Of a DNA stretch of 64,000 bases, positions 34,167 to 45,398 are shown piece by piece. Source of the DNA: Pseudorhizobium xiangyangii (GTDB lineage: Bacteria; Pseudomonadota; Alphaproteobacteria; Rhizobiales; Rhizobiaceae); NCBI RefSeq assembly GCF_020531965.1, contig NZ_JAJAWH010000005.1, positions 167,104 through 231,103 of the forward strand, read 5' to 3'. Each line of letters starts with the position of its first letter. Positions within the stretch are counted from its first letter, which is position 1. A model generated the notes under the pieces. That model searched no databases, was not told where the DNA came from, and saw nothing but the letters and a program-made list of their open reading frames with translations. The translations under genes were made by a program, and so were the position numbers.

Positions 34167-34199
34167 CAGAAAAACCGCGCCGAAGATCGCCGCGGTTTT
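34167..34199 (-). terminator. Terminator downstream of lipA
   Basis: AAAACCGCG (34171-34179) and CGCGGTTTT (34191-34199) form a 9-bp stem with an 11-base loop. In the lipA direction it ends in TTTTTCTG, a good intrinsic terminator. Confidence 0.75.
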
Positions 34200-34222
34200 C
34201 ATAAAAGGCGAGAGGTTGCGGC

Positions 34223-35197
34223 TTATTCCGCCGCCTGCAGGAGCTTCTTTTCGCGATTGGCTCTCAGCCGCGCGAAGTCGTCGCCGGCATGGTGCGAGGA
34301 GCGCGTCAGCGGGCTGGAAGAGACCATCAGGAAGCCCTTGGTATAGGCAACCGTTTCGTAGGACTTGAACTCTTCCGGCGTAACGAACTTCTCGACCTTG
34401 TGGTGCTTGCGGGTCGGCTGCAGGTACTGGCCGATCGTGATGAAATCGACGTCGGCGGTGCGAAGGTCGTCCATCAGCTGCAGAACCTCATTCCGTTCCT
34501 CGCCGAGGCCAACCATGATGCCCGACTTGGTGAACATGGTGGGGTCCAGTTCCTTCACCCGCTGCAGCAGGCGCAGAGAGTGGAAGTACCGGGCGCCAGG
34601 ACGAACCGTCAGGTAGTTTCCGGGGACGGTTTCCAGGTTGTGGTTGAAGACGTCAGGCTTCGCGGCAACGACGCGCTCCAGCGCACCAGGCTTCTTCAGG
34701 AAGTCCGGCGTCAGGATTTCGATCGTCGTCGCGGGGGATGCCGCGCGGATCGCCCAGATCACCTTTTCGAAGTGCTCGGCGCCGCCGTCATCGAGGTCGT
34801 CGCGGTCGACCGATGTGACCACGACGTGGGAAAGCCCCATCTGCCTGACGGCCTTCGCGACGTTTTCCGGCTCATCCATGTCAAGTACATTCGGGCGGCC
34901 GGTCGTGACGTTGCAGAAGGCACAGGCGCGGGTACAGATCTCGCCCATGATCATGAACGTGGCGTGCTTCTTGTCCCAGCATTCGCCGATATTTGGACAG
35001 CCCGCCTCCTCGCAGACGGTGACGAGCTTGTTCTCTTTCACGATCGACCGCGTCTCGGCGTAGCCCTTGGAAACCGGCGCCTTGACCCGGATCCATTCGG
35101 GCTTGCGCAACACCTCGGTATCCGGGCGGTGCGCCTTTTCCGGATGCCGGACGCGCTTCACCTCGTCTGCTTCGGTTCTATCGAGAATGGTGACCAT
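34223..35197 (-). CDS. lipA: Lipoyl synthase
   Basis: This radical-SAM enzyme inserts two sulfurs into octanoyl-lysine to make lipoyl groups on PdhB, PdhC and GcvH. The 324-residue protein has the auxiliary-cluster cysteines in [12 protein letters not shown] and the radical-SAM motif [10 protein letters not shown], then [20 protein letters not shown]. The ATG at 35197 is used; the frame can begin at a TTG one codon earlier. It is close to and downstream of the pyruvate dehydrogenase genes. Confidence 0.97.
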   Translation of the reverse strand: MVTILDRTEADEVKRVRHPEKAHRPDTEVLRKPEWIRVKAPVSKGYAETRSIVKENKLVTVCEEAGCPNIGECWDKKHATFMIMGEICTRACAFCNVTTGRPNVLDMDEPENVAKAVRQMGLSHVVVTSVDRDDLDDGGAEHFEKVIWAIRAASPATTIEILTPDFLKKPGALERVVAAKPDVFNHNLETVPGNYLTVRPGARYFHSLRLLQRVKELDPTMFTKSGIMVGLGEERNEVLQLMDDLRTADVDFITIGQYLQPTRKHHKVEKFVTPEEFKSYETVAYTKGFLMVSSSPLTRSSHHAGDDFARLRANREKKLLQAAE

Positions 35198-35232
35198 CAA
35201 ATACCTGCCTTCGCCGCATCAAGCGGCTGTCG

Positions 35233-35478
35233 TCAACGACGGACGAGTTTTGCGAGGAATAACAGAACACAGGAGCCGATGAAACCTGTCACCAGGTAAC
35301 CCAGCCATCCGTCTGCGACATGGATGTTGGCGCTTTCGAAGGCCGCGTTCGCCACGACAGCCCCGACAATGCCGATCACGATGTTCATGAATATGCCAAA
35401 GCGCACATCCATCAGCTTGCCGGCGAGCCAGCCCGCCAGACCGCCGATGATGATTGCCGCAAACCAGCCCACGCCCAT
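35233..35478 (-). CDS. GlsB/YeaQ/YmgE-family stress membrane protein
   Basis: This 81-residue protein has three hydrophobic segments and the Gly-rich pattern IIIGGLAGWLAGKLM, then GIFMNIVIGIVGAVVANAAF, characteristic of the YeaQ/YmgE (transglycosylase-associated) family. These proteins accompany general-stress responses, but the molecular role is not established. It sits between lpdA and lipA on the same strand. Confidence 0.88.
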   Translation of the reverse strand: MGVGWFAAIIIGGLAGWLAGKLMDVRFGIFMNIVIGIVGAVVANAAFESANIHVADGWLGYLVTGFIGSCVLLFLAKLVRR

Positions 35479-35541
35479 GTAAGTCTCCGTTACCTAAAAC
35501 CTGCCAGACGATATGGGAGGTTACCTATCCGTTCGCAACAG

Positions 35542-35568
35542 GATCCGAGATGTCATGCGCCTCGGATC
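35542..35568 (-). terminator. Possible terminator or hairpin after lpdA
   Basis: GATCCGAG (35542-35549) and CTCGGATC (35561-35568) form a perfect 8-bp stem 8 bp after the lpdA stop. No clear T-run follows, so it may be a Rho-independent site of low strength or an RNA-stabilising stem. Confidence 0.35.
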
Positions 35569-35576
35569 TTGCCCTC

Positions 35577-37022
35577 TCAGGCGTTCAGCGCGCGACCGTA
35601 AGCGTCGAGCACGCTTTCCTTCATCGTTTCGGAAATCGTCGGATGCGGGAAGATGGTGTGCATCAGATCTTCCTCCGTCGTCTCCAGGTTCATCGCGACG
35701 ACGAAGCCCTGAATCAGTTCGGTGACTTCAGCGCCGACCATGTGAGCACCGAGCAGCTCGCCGGTCTTCTTGTCGAAAACGGTCTTGACGAGGCCCTGGT
35801 CTTCGCCAAGCGCAATCGCCTTGCCATTGGCGACGAACGGGAAACGGCCGACGCGGACTTCGCGGCCCTGTTCCTTCGCCTTGGCCTCGGTCAGTCCAAC
35901 CGACGCTACCTGCGGGTTGCAGTAGGTGCAGCCCGGGATCTTCAGCTTGTCCATGGCGTGGACGTTCGGCAGGCCGGCAATCTTCTCGATGCAGATGACC
36001 GCCTCGTGCTCTGCCTTGTGGGCGAGCATCGGAGGGCCGGCGACGTCGCCGATCGCATAGATGCCCGGCACGTTGGTCTTGCCATAGCCATCGATGACGA
36101 CGAAGCCGCGGTCGGTCTTCACGCCGACGGCATCGAGCCCGATCCCCTCGACATTGGCCTGCACGCCGACGGCCGAGATCATGCGGTCGGCGGTGATCTG
36201 TTGCGTCTTGCCGTCCTTCATCTCGACGGTCGCGGTGACCGAGTTGGTACCCTTCTCGACCTTGGAGACCTTGGCGTCGAGCAGGATCTTCATGCCCTGC
36301 TTCTCGAACTGCTTCTTGGCCAGCGCGGAAATCTCCGCGTCCTCGACCGGCATGACCTGGCTCATCACTTCCACCACGGTCACGTCGACGCCCATCGTGC
36401 GGTAGAAGCTGGCGAATTCGATGCCGATGGCGCCCGAGCCCATGACGAGCAGGGACTTCGGCATTTCTTCCGGCTTCATCGCCTCGAAATAGGTCCAGAT
36501 CAGCTTGCCATCCGGCTCGATGCCGGGCAGCGCGCGCGGACGGGCGCCGGTCGCAATGATAATGTGCTTGGCGGTATAGGTGCCTTCACCCAGCGTGTTC
36601 TTGGGAACCGGACCGACAGGCTCGACGGCCTTCTTGGTCGGCTTGCCGACGACAACTTCGCCGGGCTTGGTGATTTTCGCCTCCCCCCAGATGATGTCGA
36701 CCTTGTTCTTCTTGAAAAGGAAGCCGACGCCGTTGTTCATCCGGTGCGCAATGCCGCGCGAACGGGCGACGATTGCCTTAATATCCGGAGTGATCGTGCC
36801 TTCCAGCGTCAGTCCGTAGTCCTTGCTATGCTGGGCAGTGTGCAGGACATCTGCCGAGCGCAGCAGCGCCTTGGTCGGAATGCAGCCCCAGTTGGAGCAG
36901 ATGCCGGCAAGGTGTTCGCGCTCCACCACCGCGACCTTCATACCCAGTTGGGCTGCACGAATGGCGGCAATATAGCCGCCGGGGCCGGAGCCGATGATGA
37001 TGACGTCGTAGGATTGAGCCAT
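35577..37022 (-). CDS. lpdA: Dihydrolipoyl dehydrogenase (E3)
   Basis: This FAD enzyme reoxidises the dihydrolipoyl arms of the pyruvate dehydrogenase complex. The 481-residue protein has the FAD motif DVIIIGSGPGGYIAAIRAAQ, the redox disulfide in GICSNWGCIPTKALL (here GxCxNWGC, as in a subset of E3s), the NAD motif LLVMGSGAIGIEFASFY and the C-terminal HPTISE. It is the last PDH gene, separated from pdhC by an SGNH hydrolase. Confidence 0.96.
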   Translation of the reverse strand: MAQSYDVIIIGSGPGGYIAAIRAAQLGMKVAVVEREHLAGICSNWGCIPTKALLRSADVLHTAQHSKDYGLTLEGTITPDIKAIVARSRGIAHRMNNGVGFLFKKNKVDIIWGEAKITKPGEVVVGKPTKKAVEPVGPVPKNTLGEGTYTAKHIIIATGARPRALPGIEPDGKLIWTYFEAMKPEEMPKSLLVMGSGAIGIEFASFYRTMGVDVTVVEVMSQVMPVEDAEISALAKKQFEKQGMKILLDAKVSKVEKGTNSVTATVEMKDGKTQQITADRMISAVGVQANVEGIGLDAVGVKTDRGFVVIDGYGKTNVPGIYAIGDVAGPPMLAHKAEHEAVICIEKIAGLPNVHAMDKLKIPGCTYCNPQVASVGLTEAKAKEQGREVRVGRFPFVANGKAIALGEDQGLVKTVFDKKTGELLGAHMVGAEVTELIQGFVVAMNLETTEEDLMHTIFPHPTISETMKESVLDAYGRALNA

Positions 37023-37080
37023 TGCTGTCCTGCCTTTTCAACGGGCTGCGCGATAGCGGCATGCCCTTGGTACGAATTGT

Positions 37081-37722
37081 CTAGAGACCGAGCATGACCC
37101 GGACGATGGGCTCCAGCCCTCGCCCGATCGCCCGGGTATTTTCCGCCGTCAGATGCACGCCGTCGAGCGGGCTTACCCGCGCCACGGATGCCGCATCGTA
37201 AAACCCGCAGCCGAGTTCATCGGCGAGATCCCGGTAGAGCGACGCAAGCATCGCGGATTGCTCCACACCGCCGGTAAAGATCGCCGCGAAGACCGGATCG
37301 CCCGTTTCGCAAAGCGGCGGCGGCGAAACAATCAGGATATCGGGCGCATCGTAGTCGAACGAATAGTCGTGGCGCCGGATGAGCCCGACCAGCCGATGGA
37401 TGCCCTGCCTCGCCGCTATCGCCGTCCCGGCGATTGCCGGCTTCATGTCGTTGGTTCCGAGCATGACGATGACCAGATCCAGCGGCATGTGCGTATGAAG
37501 CACAGTCGGCAGGCTCTTCACGCCGTTGCGGTCGCAGTCGGCGAGATGATCGTCATAACCCGTCGTGCGGCCGTTCAGGCCTTCGGCGATGACGTTCACC
37601 TGCGGTCCGAGGGCGGCGCCAAGGACACTCGGCCAGCGATCCTCGAATAGATGCCGGCCGGGTCCTTCAGGATCGTAACCCCACGTGAGCGAGTCGCCAT
37701 AACAGAGGACGGACTTCACCAT
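37081..37722 (-). CDS. SGNH/GDSL hydrolase inside the pdh cluster
   Basis: This 213-residue esterase-type hydrolase has block I SVLCYGDSLTWGYDPEG (catalytic Ser), block III VIVMLGTNDMK and block V SPLDGVHLTAENT (catalytic Asp/His). It has no signal peptide, so it is probably cytoplasmic. It is positioned 13 bp after pdhC and before lpdA, an arrangement I recall in other rhizobia, but its substrate and any link to acetyl-CoA production are unknown. Start 37722 (MVKSVLCYGD). Confidence 0.87.
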   Translation of the reverse strand: MVKSVLCYGDSLTWGYDPEGPGRHLFEDRWPSVLGAALGPQVNVIAEGLNGRTTGYDDHLADCDRNGVKSLPTVLHTHMPLDLVIVMLGTNDMKPAIAGTAIAARQGIHRLVGLIRRHDYSFDYDAPDILIVSPPPLCETGDPVFAAIFTGGVEQSAMLASLYRDLADELGCGFYDAASVARVSPLDGVHLTAENTRAIGRGLEPIVRVMLGL

Positions 37723-37735
37723 GCCGTCCCCCTGC

Positions 37736-39064
37736 TTAGACAAGCATTCCCATCGGGTTTTCGATGTAGCGCTTGAAGGCGGACGCGAGTTCCGCGCCGA
37801 GCGCGCCGTCGATGACGCGGTGGTCGAAGGCAAACGTCGCCGTCATCACCGTGCCCACCTTGATCTCGCCGTTCTTGACGATCGGCTTCTCGACGCCGGC
37901 ACCGATCGACACGATCGAGGCCTGCGGCAGGTTGACGATCGAAGTAAACGAGGAGACGCCGAACATGCCGAGGTTGGACACGGATGTCGTGCCGCCCTGG
38001 TATTCCTCCGGCTTCAGCTTCTTGTCGCGAGCCCGCTTCGCAAGGTCCTTCACCTCGTTGGAGATGACCGACAGCGACTTCTCCTCGGCCTTGCGTACGA
38101 TCGGCGTGATCAGGCCATCCGGGATAGACACGGCAACGCCGACATCGGCATGCTTGTGCAGGACACGAGCGGTCGAGGTCCAGGAGGCATTCGCCATCGG
38201 AACGTCGCGAAGTGCCAGCGCCATCGCCTTGATGATGAAGTCGTTGACAGAAAGCTTGAAGGCCGGAACCTCGCCCTTCTCGGTCTTCTTCACCGGAGCG
38301 GATGCATTGATTTCGGCGCGCAGCTTCAGCATTGCGTCGAGTTCGCAATCCATCGAGACGGTGTAGGACGGAACCGTCTGTGTGGACTCGGTCAGGCGCG
38401 AAGCGATCGTCTTGCGCATGCCGTCATGCGGCAGCAGCTCGTAGGAGCCTTCCGCAAACAGCTTGAGCACGTTGTCGTCCGACGGACCCTTTGCCATGGC
38501 AGGAGCCGCAGATGCAGCAGCGGCAGTCGGCTTGGCTCCGCCAGAGGCCGCAGCCTTCTCGACATCGGCCTTGACGACCCGGCCGTGCGGGCCGGAGCCG
38601 GATACGGCCGAAAGATCGATCCCTGCTTCCTTGGCAAGGCGACGGGCGAGCGGCGAGGAAAACACACGCTTGCCGTCGGCCTTCGGAGCCGGGGTGGATG
38701 GCGCCGGAGCGGCATCAGTGACCGGCTTTTCGGCCTTCGGAGCCTCGGATGTGGTTTCCGCCTTGGCAGCCTCAGCCTTCGGAGCTGAACCAGCGCCAGC
38801 GGCCGCCGCGGATACGTCCTCGCCTTCTTCGGCAAGGATCGCAATCAGCGCGTTGACCTTAACGGCCTCGGTGCCGGCCGGGACGACGAGCTTGGCGACA
38901 GTTCCTTCATCGACGGCTTCCACTTCCATGGTCGCCTTGTCGGTCTCGATCTCGGCGATGACATCGCCGGACTTGACCTTGTCGCCTTCCTTGACCAGCC
39001 ACTTAGAGAGGTTACCCTCCTCCATGGTCGGCGAAAGGGCGGGCATGGTGATGTTGATCGGCAT
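37736..39064 (-). CDS. pdhC: Pyruvate dehydrogenase E2 (dihydrolipoamide acetyltransferase)
   Basis: This is the core of the PDH complex; it transfers acetyl groups from the lipoyl arm to CoA. The 442-residue protein has a single N-terminal lipoyl domain (K43 in [12 protein letters not shown]), an Ala/Pro/Lys-rich linker, an E3/E1-binding domain (about 130-170, [20 protein letters not shown]) and the catalytic domain ending in [12 protein letters not shown] (H415). It starts 15 bp after pdhB. Confidence 0.97.
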   Translation of the reverse strand: MPINITMPALSPTMEEGNLSKWLVKEGDKVKSGDVIAEIETDKATMEVEAVDEGTVAKLVVPAGTEAVKVNALIAILAEEGEDVSAAAAGAGSAPKAEAAKAETTSEAPKAEKPVTDAAPAPSTPAPKADGKRVFSSPLARRLAKEAGIDLSAVSGSGPHGRVVKADVEKAAASGGAKPTAAAASAAPAMAKGPSDDNVLKLFAEGSYELLPHDGMRKTIASRLTESTQTVPSYTVSMDCELDAMLKLRAEINASAPVKKTEKGEVPAFKLSVNDFIIKAMALALRDVPMANASWTSTARVLHKHADVGVAVSIPDGLITPIVRKAEEKSLSVISNEVKDLAKRARDKKLKPEEYQGGTTSVSNLGMFGVSSFTSIVNLPQASIVSIGAGVEKPIVKNGEIKVGTVMTATFAFDHRVIDGALGAELASAFKRYIENPMGMLV

Positions 39065-39079
39065 CGGATAAGCCCTCCC

Positions 39080-40468
39080 TTACTTGTAGCAGACGGTCTT
39101 CACCGCCTGGACGACTTCGCCGACATTCGGCAGCGCCAGCTTTTCGAGGTTCGCCGCGTAAGGCATCGGAACGTCCTTGCCGGCAATCGTCAGAACGGGT
39201 GCATCGAGATAGTCGAAGGCCTGCTGCATGACGCGGGTGGCAATTTCGGTGCCCACCGAGTTCTGCGGGTAGCCTTCCTCGACGGTGACGAGACGGCCGG
39301 TCTTCTTCACGGATTCGATCACCGTCGGCAGATCCATCGGACGGATGGTACGAAGATCGATCAGCTCGACGTCGATACCTTCCTTCTCGAGTTCCGCCAC
39401 CGCCTTCACGGCATAGGTCATGCCGATGCCGAAGGAAACGATGGTGACATCCTTGCCGGTCTTGTGGATGCGCGCCTTGCCGATCGGCAGGACGAAGTCA
39501 TCCATCTTCGGAACTTCGAAGGACTGACCGTAAAGGATCTCGTTTTCGAGGAAGACGACCGGGTTCGGATCCCGGATGGCAGCCTTGAGCAGACCCTTCG
39601 CATCAGCTGCCGTGTACGGCATGACGACCTTGAGGCCCGGGATCTGGCTGTACCAGGACGCGTAATCCTGGCTGTGTTGTGCACCGACGCGGGCCGCCGC
39701 GCCATTCGGGCCGCGGAAGACGATCGGAGCACCCATCTGGCCACCCGACATATAGAGCGTCTTGGCGGCGGAGTTGATGATCTGGTCGATCGCCTGCATG
39801 GCAAAGTTGAAGGTCATGAACTCGACGATGGGCTTCAGGCCCGCCATGGCGGCACCAACGCCGACGCCGGCAAAGCCGTGCTCGGTGATCGGGGTATCGA
39901 CCACGCGACGGGCGCCGAATTCCTGCAGCAAGCCTTGAGTGATCTTGTAGGCGCCCTGGTATTCGGCGACTTCCTCACCCATGACGAAGACGTCTTCGTC
40001 GCGGCGCATTTCTTCGGCCATCGCGTCACGCAGCGCTTCGCGCACCGTCGTCATGACCATTTCGGTGCCTTCCGGAATATCCGGGTCGGCAGCGGTTTCG
40101 ACCTTCGGCTGAGCCGGGACCGGCGCGGAAGCAGAGGTCGGCTTTTCCTGTTCTTCCACCTTCGGAGCATCAGCCTTGGGAGCTTCAGCCGCCGGCGCGG
40201 AAGAACCGATCGAGTCGGCGCTCTCGCCATCCTGCAAAAGGACAGCGATCTTGGTGTTGACCTTGACGTTTTCGGTGCCTGCAGCAACCAGCAGCTTGCC
40301 GATTACGCCTTCATCGACGGCTTCCACTTCCATGGTCGCCTTGTCAGTCTCGATTTCGGCGATCACGTCGCCGGAGGCGACCTTGTCACCTTCGTTTTTC
40401 AGCCACTTGCTGAGCGTACCTTCTTCCATGGTCGGCGAAAGGGCGGGCATAAGGATATCAATTGGCAT
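39080..40468 (-). CDS. pdhB: Pyruvate dehydrogenase E1 beta subunit with N-terminal lipoyl domain
   Basis: This 462-residue E1-beta carries an extra N-terminal lipoyl domain (K43 in [12 protein letters not shown], nearly identical to that of PdhC) and an Ala/Pro-rich linker (about 80-135) before the transketolase-type beta subunit ([14 protein letters not shown], then [18 protein letters not shown]). This lipoyl-E1-beta form is typical of alphaproteobacteria. Start 40468 ([10 protein letters not shown]). It lies 19 bp downstream of pdhA. Confidence 0.97.
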   Translation of the reverse strand: MPIDILMPALSPTMEEGTLSKWLKNEGDKVASGDVIAEIETDKATMEVEAVDEGVIGKLLVAAGTENVKVNTKIAVLLQDGESADSIGSSAPAAEAPKADAPKVEEQEKPTSASAPVPAQPKVETAADPDIPEGTEMVMTTVREALRDAMAEEMRRDEDVFVMGEEVAEYQGAYKITQGLLQEFGARRVVDTPITEHGFAGVGVGAAMAGLKPIVEFMTFNFAMQAIDQIINSAAKTLYMSGGQMGAPIVFRGPNGAAARVGAQHSQDYASWYSQIPGLKVVMPYTAADAKGLLKAAIRDPNPVVFLENEILYGQSFEVPKMDDFVLPIGKARIHKTGKDVTIVSFGIGMTYAVKAVAELEKEGIDVELIDLRTIRPMDLPTVIESVKKTGRLVTVEEGYPQNSVGTEIATRVMQQAFDYLDAPVLTIAGKDVPMPYAANLEKLALPNVGEVVQAVKTVCYK

Positions 40469-40487
40469 TATAGTTCCCTCCCGGCGA

Positions 40488-41546
40488 TCAAAGCAGAATG
40501 TCGGTGTAGAGCTCGGACGCATCCGGCTCGGGATCGTTCTGGGCGAAATCGGCGCTATCCGAGACGATGTCGCGGATGTCCTTGTCGATCGCCTTCAGAT
40601 CGTCCTCACTGGCCCAGCCCTGCTCAAGCAGGCGCTGACGGACTTGCTCGATCGGATCATGTTCGGAGCGCATCTTCTGCACTTCGTCCTTGCTGCGATA
40701 CTTTGCCGGGTCGGACATGGAATGACCACGGTAGCGATAGGTCAGCATCTCGAGAATGATCGGGCCTTTGCCGGAACGGCAATGCTCGAGAGCCTCATCC
40801 GCTGCAGCCCTTACGGCGCGAACATCCATCCCATCGACCTGAATGCCGGGGATGCCGAAGCCGGAACCGCGTAGCGAGTAGTTCGATTGCGCCGTGGCGC
40901 GGGCCGTGGACGTGCCCATGGCGTAGCGGTTGTTCTCGACGATATAGACGATCGGCAGCTTCCAGAGAGCAGCCATGTTGAAGCTCTCGTAGACCTGGCC
41001 CTGGTTGGCCGCGCCATCACCGAAATAGGCGACCGAGACGCTGTCATTGTTGCGATACCTGTTGGCGAAGGCGAGGCCAGTGCCGAGCGACACCTGGGCT
41101 CCGACGATGCCGTGACCGCCGTAGAAGTGCTTTTCCTTGGAGAACATGTGCATCGAGCCGCCCTTCCCCCTGGAATAGCCGCCCCGACGTCCGGTCAGTT
41201 CCGCCATGACGCCACGTGCGCTCATGCCGCAAGCGAGCATGTGTCCGTGGTCACGATAGGCGGTAATGACCTGATCACCTTCCTTCTGCGCCATCTGCAT
41301 GCCGACGACGACAGCTTCCTGGCCGATGTAAAGGTGACAGAAGCCGCCGATGAAGCCCATGCCGTAAAGCTGGCCGGCCTTCTCCTCGAAACGCCGGATC
41401 AACAGCATTTCGCGATAAGCATGCAGCTCCTCGTCCTTGCCGAAATCAGGCGTATTCTTGCCGGTAAATTCCTTGGTGGCAGTCCTGGCGGCGGTTTTTG
41501 CCGCAGGTTTGCGGCCGGATACAGACGCGGATTTTCTAGGCGCCAT
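40488..41546 (-). CDS. pdhA: Pyruvate dehydrogenase E1 alpha subunit
   Basis: This thiamine-diphosphate enzyme decarboxylates pyruvate. The 352-residue protein has the ThDP motif [15 protein letters not shown] ... NNRYAMGTS, and the phosphorylation-loop region [19 protein letters not shown] seen in E1-alpha proteins. The N-terminal 25 residues are Lys/Ala-rich. It is the first gene of the pdh operon, preceded by an AT-rich 150-bp region. Confidence 0.97.
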   Translation of the reverse strand: MAPRKSASVSGRKPAAKTAARTATKEFTGKNTPDFGKDEELHAYREMLLIRRFEEKAGQLYGMGFIGGFCHLYIGQEAVVVGMQMAQKEGDQVITAYRDHGHMLACGMSARGVMAELTGRRGGYSRGKGGSMHMFSKEKHFYGGHGIVGAQVSLGTGLAFANRYRNNDSVSVAYFGDGAANQGQVYESFNMAALWKLPIVYIVENNRYAMGTSTARATAQSNYSLRGSGFGIPGIQVDGMDVRAVRAAADEALEHCRSGKGPIILEMLTYRYRGHSMSDPAKYRSKDEVQKMRSEHDPIEQVRQRLLEQGWASEDDLKAIDKDIRDIVSDSADFAQNDPEPDASELYTDILL

Positions 41547-41588
41547 TCATCCCTCCCTTATGTGCTGCATGTCTAATTTCAGGAGGCT

Positions 41589-41617
41589 ACCATAGGGAAG
41601 AAAGAGCACCCCAGCAA
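41589..41617 (-). promoter_or_regulatory. Candidate promoter of the pdh operon
   Basis: On the minus strand, -35 TTGCTG (41612-41617) and -10 TATGGT (41589-41594) are 17 bp apart. The start would be about 35-40 bases before the pdhA ATG, which has a GGGAGGG ribosome site. Confidence 0.4.
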
Positions 41618-41676
41618 TGCCATAAATGCATGGCTCACATTCCACGCAAGAGCATGAAATTAATAACAAAAATCAT

Positions 41677-41696
41677 ATTAACCGAATTCGGTTAAT
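41677..41696 (-). terminator. 20-bp perfect palindrome, probable ftsB terminator
   Basis: ATTAACCGAATTCGGTTAAT (41677-41696) touches the ftsB stop codon. In the ftsB direction it is followed by a T-rich stretch (ATGATTTTTGTT), which fits an AT-rich intrinsic terminator. It could instead or also be an operator between ftsB and pdhA. Confidence 0.6.
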
Positions 41697-42014
41697 CTAG
41701 AAGTAATTGTTGAATATGACAATTTCGTCGTCGCGCGAGACGTTCAGCTGATAGCGAGCGATCTCGTCCAGCATGTCCTTCTCGAGGGAACCGTCGCTCA
41801 ATAGCTGCACCTGACGCTCGAGCGCCTGACGCCTTTCCGTGAGTTTTGCAAGATCGGCGGCCCGCTCCACACGCTGCCGCTCGAACTTCTCGGTTGCCAT
41901 AAGGCCAAGCTCGCCGTTCACCGAATGATATCCGAAATAGGAAAGGAACGCGACGGTGATCAGCGGGAGAACGAAACGGCCGAGTTTTCTCTCTTTATGG
42001 TGCTTGGTCCACAT
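41697..42014 (-). CDS. ftsB: Septum formation initiator FtsB/DivIC
   Basis: This small bitopic division protein bridges FtsL and FtsQ at the septum. The 105-residue product has a short basic cytoplasmic N-terminus (MWTKHHKERKLGRF), one membrane segment (about 12-30, LPLITVAFLSYFGYH) and a coiled coil (about 45-80, EKFERQRVERAADLAKLTER). The start at 42014 is preferred; 42026 (MSRGMW) is possible. Location next to eno is the common FtsB context. Confidence 0.88.
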   Translation of the reverse strand: MWTKHHKERKLGRFVLPLITVAFLSYFGYHSVNGELGLMATEKFERQRVERAADLAKLTERRQALERQVQLLSDGSLEKDMLDEIARYQLNVSRDDEIVIFNNYF

Positions 42015-42192
42015 GCCCCGTGACATCCTCAGTAACGCATTACGACATCTCAAACTCGCAGAACATGCTTAAACAATCGTTGACCTAAAGCCTTCCCGGC
42101 CGATGGAATGGTGCTGTCCGAGGGATTTTCGTCAGGGTCGCTCTCGGCGACAGGCACATCTGCCAGTCCGCGCACACGTAACCGCAGACATG

Positions 42193-42218
42193 AAAAAAGC
42201 CCGGACAAGCCGGGCTTT
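42193..42218 (-). terminator. Intrinsic terminator after eno
   Basis: AAAGCCCGG (42196-42204) and CCGGGCTTT (42210-42218) form a 9-bp stem with a 5-base loop. In the eno direction it ends in a run of six T (42193-42198 on the complementary strand). Confidence 0.88.
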
Positions 42219-42243
42219 GAAGAGACAGGTTCGGCGCGCTGGA

Positions 42244-43539
<1,296 letters not shown>

Positions 43540-43621
43540 TCATGAGGTCACTGAAAATGTCTCATACTCAATGACACGAAAATTACAATCGAGCCGTTTT
43601 TCGCGGCTTTTTGGGGACAGG

Positions 43622-44470
43622 TCAGGCCGTTTTCGACACGGCATCGAATGCGAGCAGCTTTTCCAGCAGCCTCGGCATGTCCTTCAGATGCACCATGTTG
43701 GGGCCATCGGACGGGGCATTGTCCGGATCCTCGTGCGTCTCGATGAAAAGCCCGGCAACGCCGACGGCGACGGCTGCCCGCGCCAGGGTTTCGACAAATT
43801 CGCGCTGGCCGCCCGACGAACCGCCCTGCCCGCCCGGCTGCTGGACCGAGTGAGTCGCGTCGAACACGACCGGCGAGCCCATGGCCGCCATGATCGGCAG
43901 CGACCGCATGTCGGAGACGAGCGTGTTATAGCCAAAGGAGGCCCCGCGCTCGCAGAGCAGGATATTGGGATTGCCGCTTGCAGTGAACTTGGCCAGCACG
44001 TTCTTCATGTCCCAGGGCGCCAGGAACTGACCCTTCTTGACGTTGATGACACGGCCGGTCTTCGCGGCGGCAATGAGAAGATCCGTCTGTCGGCTGAGAA
44101 AAGCCGGGATCTGCAGAATATCGACGGTCGGCGCGACGAGAGCGCACTGCTCTTCCGTGTGGATATCGGTGAGAACCGGAAAGCCGAACTCCTTCTTGAG
44201 ATCGGAAAATATTTCCATCGCGTTTTCAAGCCCGATGCCGCGCTTGCCGGAGAGCGACGTGCGGTTGGCCTTGTCGTAAGAGGATTTGTAAACGAGGCCG
44301 ATGCCCAGCTTGTCGCAGAGTTCCTTCAGCGCGCCGGCGATCATGAAGGCATGGTCGCGGCTCTCCATCTGGCAGGGGCCGGCGATCAGCGAGAAACGCG
44401 CCTTCTGGGAGAACAGCACCCGGCCTTCACCCTCGCCGACATAGACTTCGGAATTGGGGCTCATGTCCAT
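43622..44470 (-). CDS. kdsA: 3-deoxy-8-phosphooctulonate (KDO-8-P) synthase
   Basis: This condenses arabinose-5-phosphate with phosphoenolpyruvate, the product of the adjacent enolase, to make the KDO core sugar of LPS. The 282-residue protein has [29 protein letters not shown] and [22 protein letters not shown] ribosome site favours the ATG at 44470; 44464 is the alternative. It links to the lipid A genes later in the window. Confidence 0.96.
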   Translation of the reverse strand: MDMSPNSEVYVGEGEGRVLFSQKARFSLIAGPCQMESRDHAFMIAGALKELCDKLGIGLVYKSSYDKANRTSLSGKRGIGLENAMEIFSDLKKEFGFPVLTDIHTEEQCALVAPTVDILQIPAFLSRQTDLLIAAAKTGRVINVKKGQFLAPWDMKNVLAKFTASGNPNILLCERGASFGYNTLVSDMRSLPIMAAMGSPVVFDATHSVQQPGGQGGSSGGQREFVETLARAAVAVGVAGLFIETHEDPDNAPSDGPNMVHLKDMPRLLEKLLAFDAVSKTA

Positions 44471-44618
44471 CGCATTACTCCTCGAGGGCAACCATCACGT
44501 CTGTCCGCTCGCCGGTGGATCGAAAATCGCGCGCCAGACGCCGGAACGGGACGTCATTAGCAGCAAGCATGGCCTCTGTCACGGCGAGATCCGGCCCGGA
44601 CAGATTTAGGGACTTGCG

Positions 44619-44633
44619 GAACACATATGGAAC
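44619..44633 (+). promoter_or_regulatory. LexA binding site (SOS box)
   Basis: GAAC-acatatg-GAAC matches the alphaproteobacterial LexA operator (GTTC-N7-GTTC read on the other strand). It lies 46 bp upstream of the lexA start. Confidence 0.88.
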
Positions 44634-44644
44634 ATATAGAGTTC

Positions 44645-44659
44645 GTTCTGGATTTGTTT
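44645..44659 (+). promoter_or_regulatory. Second, one-mismatch SOS-like box
   Basis: GTTC-tggattt-GTTT differs from the direct-repeat consensus by one base and lies 11 bp after the first box, between it and the lexA ribosome site. Confidence 0.5.
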
Positions 44660-44678
44660 CATTTTCAGGAGCGACGGC

Positions 44679-45398
44679 ATGCTCACGCGCAAACAGCAGG
44701 AATTACTTCTCTTCATTCACGAACGGATGAAGGAATCTGGCGTGCCGCCATCCTTCGACGAAATGAAGGATGCTCTCGATCTGGCGTCGAAATCGGGCAT
44801 TCACCGGTTGATCACCGCATTGGAGGAACGTGGCTTCATCCGCCGCCTTCCCAACCGTGCCCGTGCACTCGAGGTCATCAAGCTGCCTGAAGCATACAGC
44901 AGCAGCCTGCAGCCACGCCGGGGGTTTTCGCCGAGCGTCATCGAGGGAAGCCTGGGCAAGACGAAGCCCGCTCCAGCGGCATCGGTCAAACCTGCGAATG
45001 ACGAACTCTCCGGCGCCATCTCCGTTCCGGTCATGGGTCGGATCGCTGCCGGCGTACCGATCTCGGCGATCCAGAACAACACGCACGACATTGCCGTTCC
45101 GGTCGAAATGCTCGGATCGGGTGACCACTACGCGCTCGAAGTAAAGGGTGACTCGATGGTCGAAGCCGGCATTCTCGACGGCGATACGGTCATCATCCGC
45201 AATAGCAATACAGCCAATCCCGGCGACATCGTCGTGGCGCTGGTCGATGACGAGGAAGCGACGCTGAAGCGCTTCCGCCGCCGCGGCGCTTCCATCGCGC
45301 TCGAAGCCGCAAACCCGGCTTACGAAACACGCATCCTTCCCTCGGATCGCGTCAAGGTTCAAGGCAAGCTCGTCGGCCTCATTCGCCGCTATCATTGA
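44679..45398 (+). CDS. lexA: SOS response repressor LexA
   Basis: This represses DNA-damage genes and is inactivated by RecA-stimulated self-cleavage. The 239-residue protein has an N-terminal winged helix ([20 protein letters not shown], with [16 protein letters not shown]), a long linker (about 75-115) and the protease domain. The cleavage bond is A124-G125 (RIAAGVPI), with catalytic S159 ([10 protein letters not shown]) and K197 (EATLKRF). An AGGAG ribosome site precedes the ATG. Autoregulation is supported by the upstream boxes. The 3' end overlaps comEC by 20 bp. Confidence 0.98.
   Translation: MLTRKQQELLLFIHERMKESGVPPSFDEMKDALDLASKSGIHRLITALEERGFIRRLPNRARALEVIKLPEAYSSSLQPRRGFSPSVIEGSLGKTKPAPAASVKPANDELSGAISVPVMGRIAAGVPISAIQNNTHDIAVPVEMLGSGDHYALEVKGDSMVEAGILDGDTVIIRNSNTANPGDIVVALVDDEEATLKRFRRRGASIALEAANPAYETRILPSDRVKVQGKLVGLIRRYH

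Noticed and set aside
43585-43621. Hairpin AGCCG/CGGCT with T-run between kdsA and eno as a kdsA terminator
   Set aside because: The T-run is on the plus strand, opposite to kdsA and eno, and the stem is only 5 bp; too weak to list as a feature.
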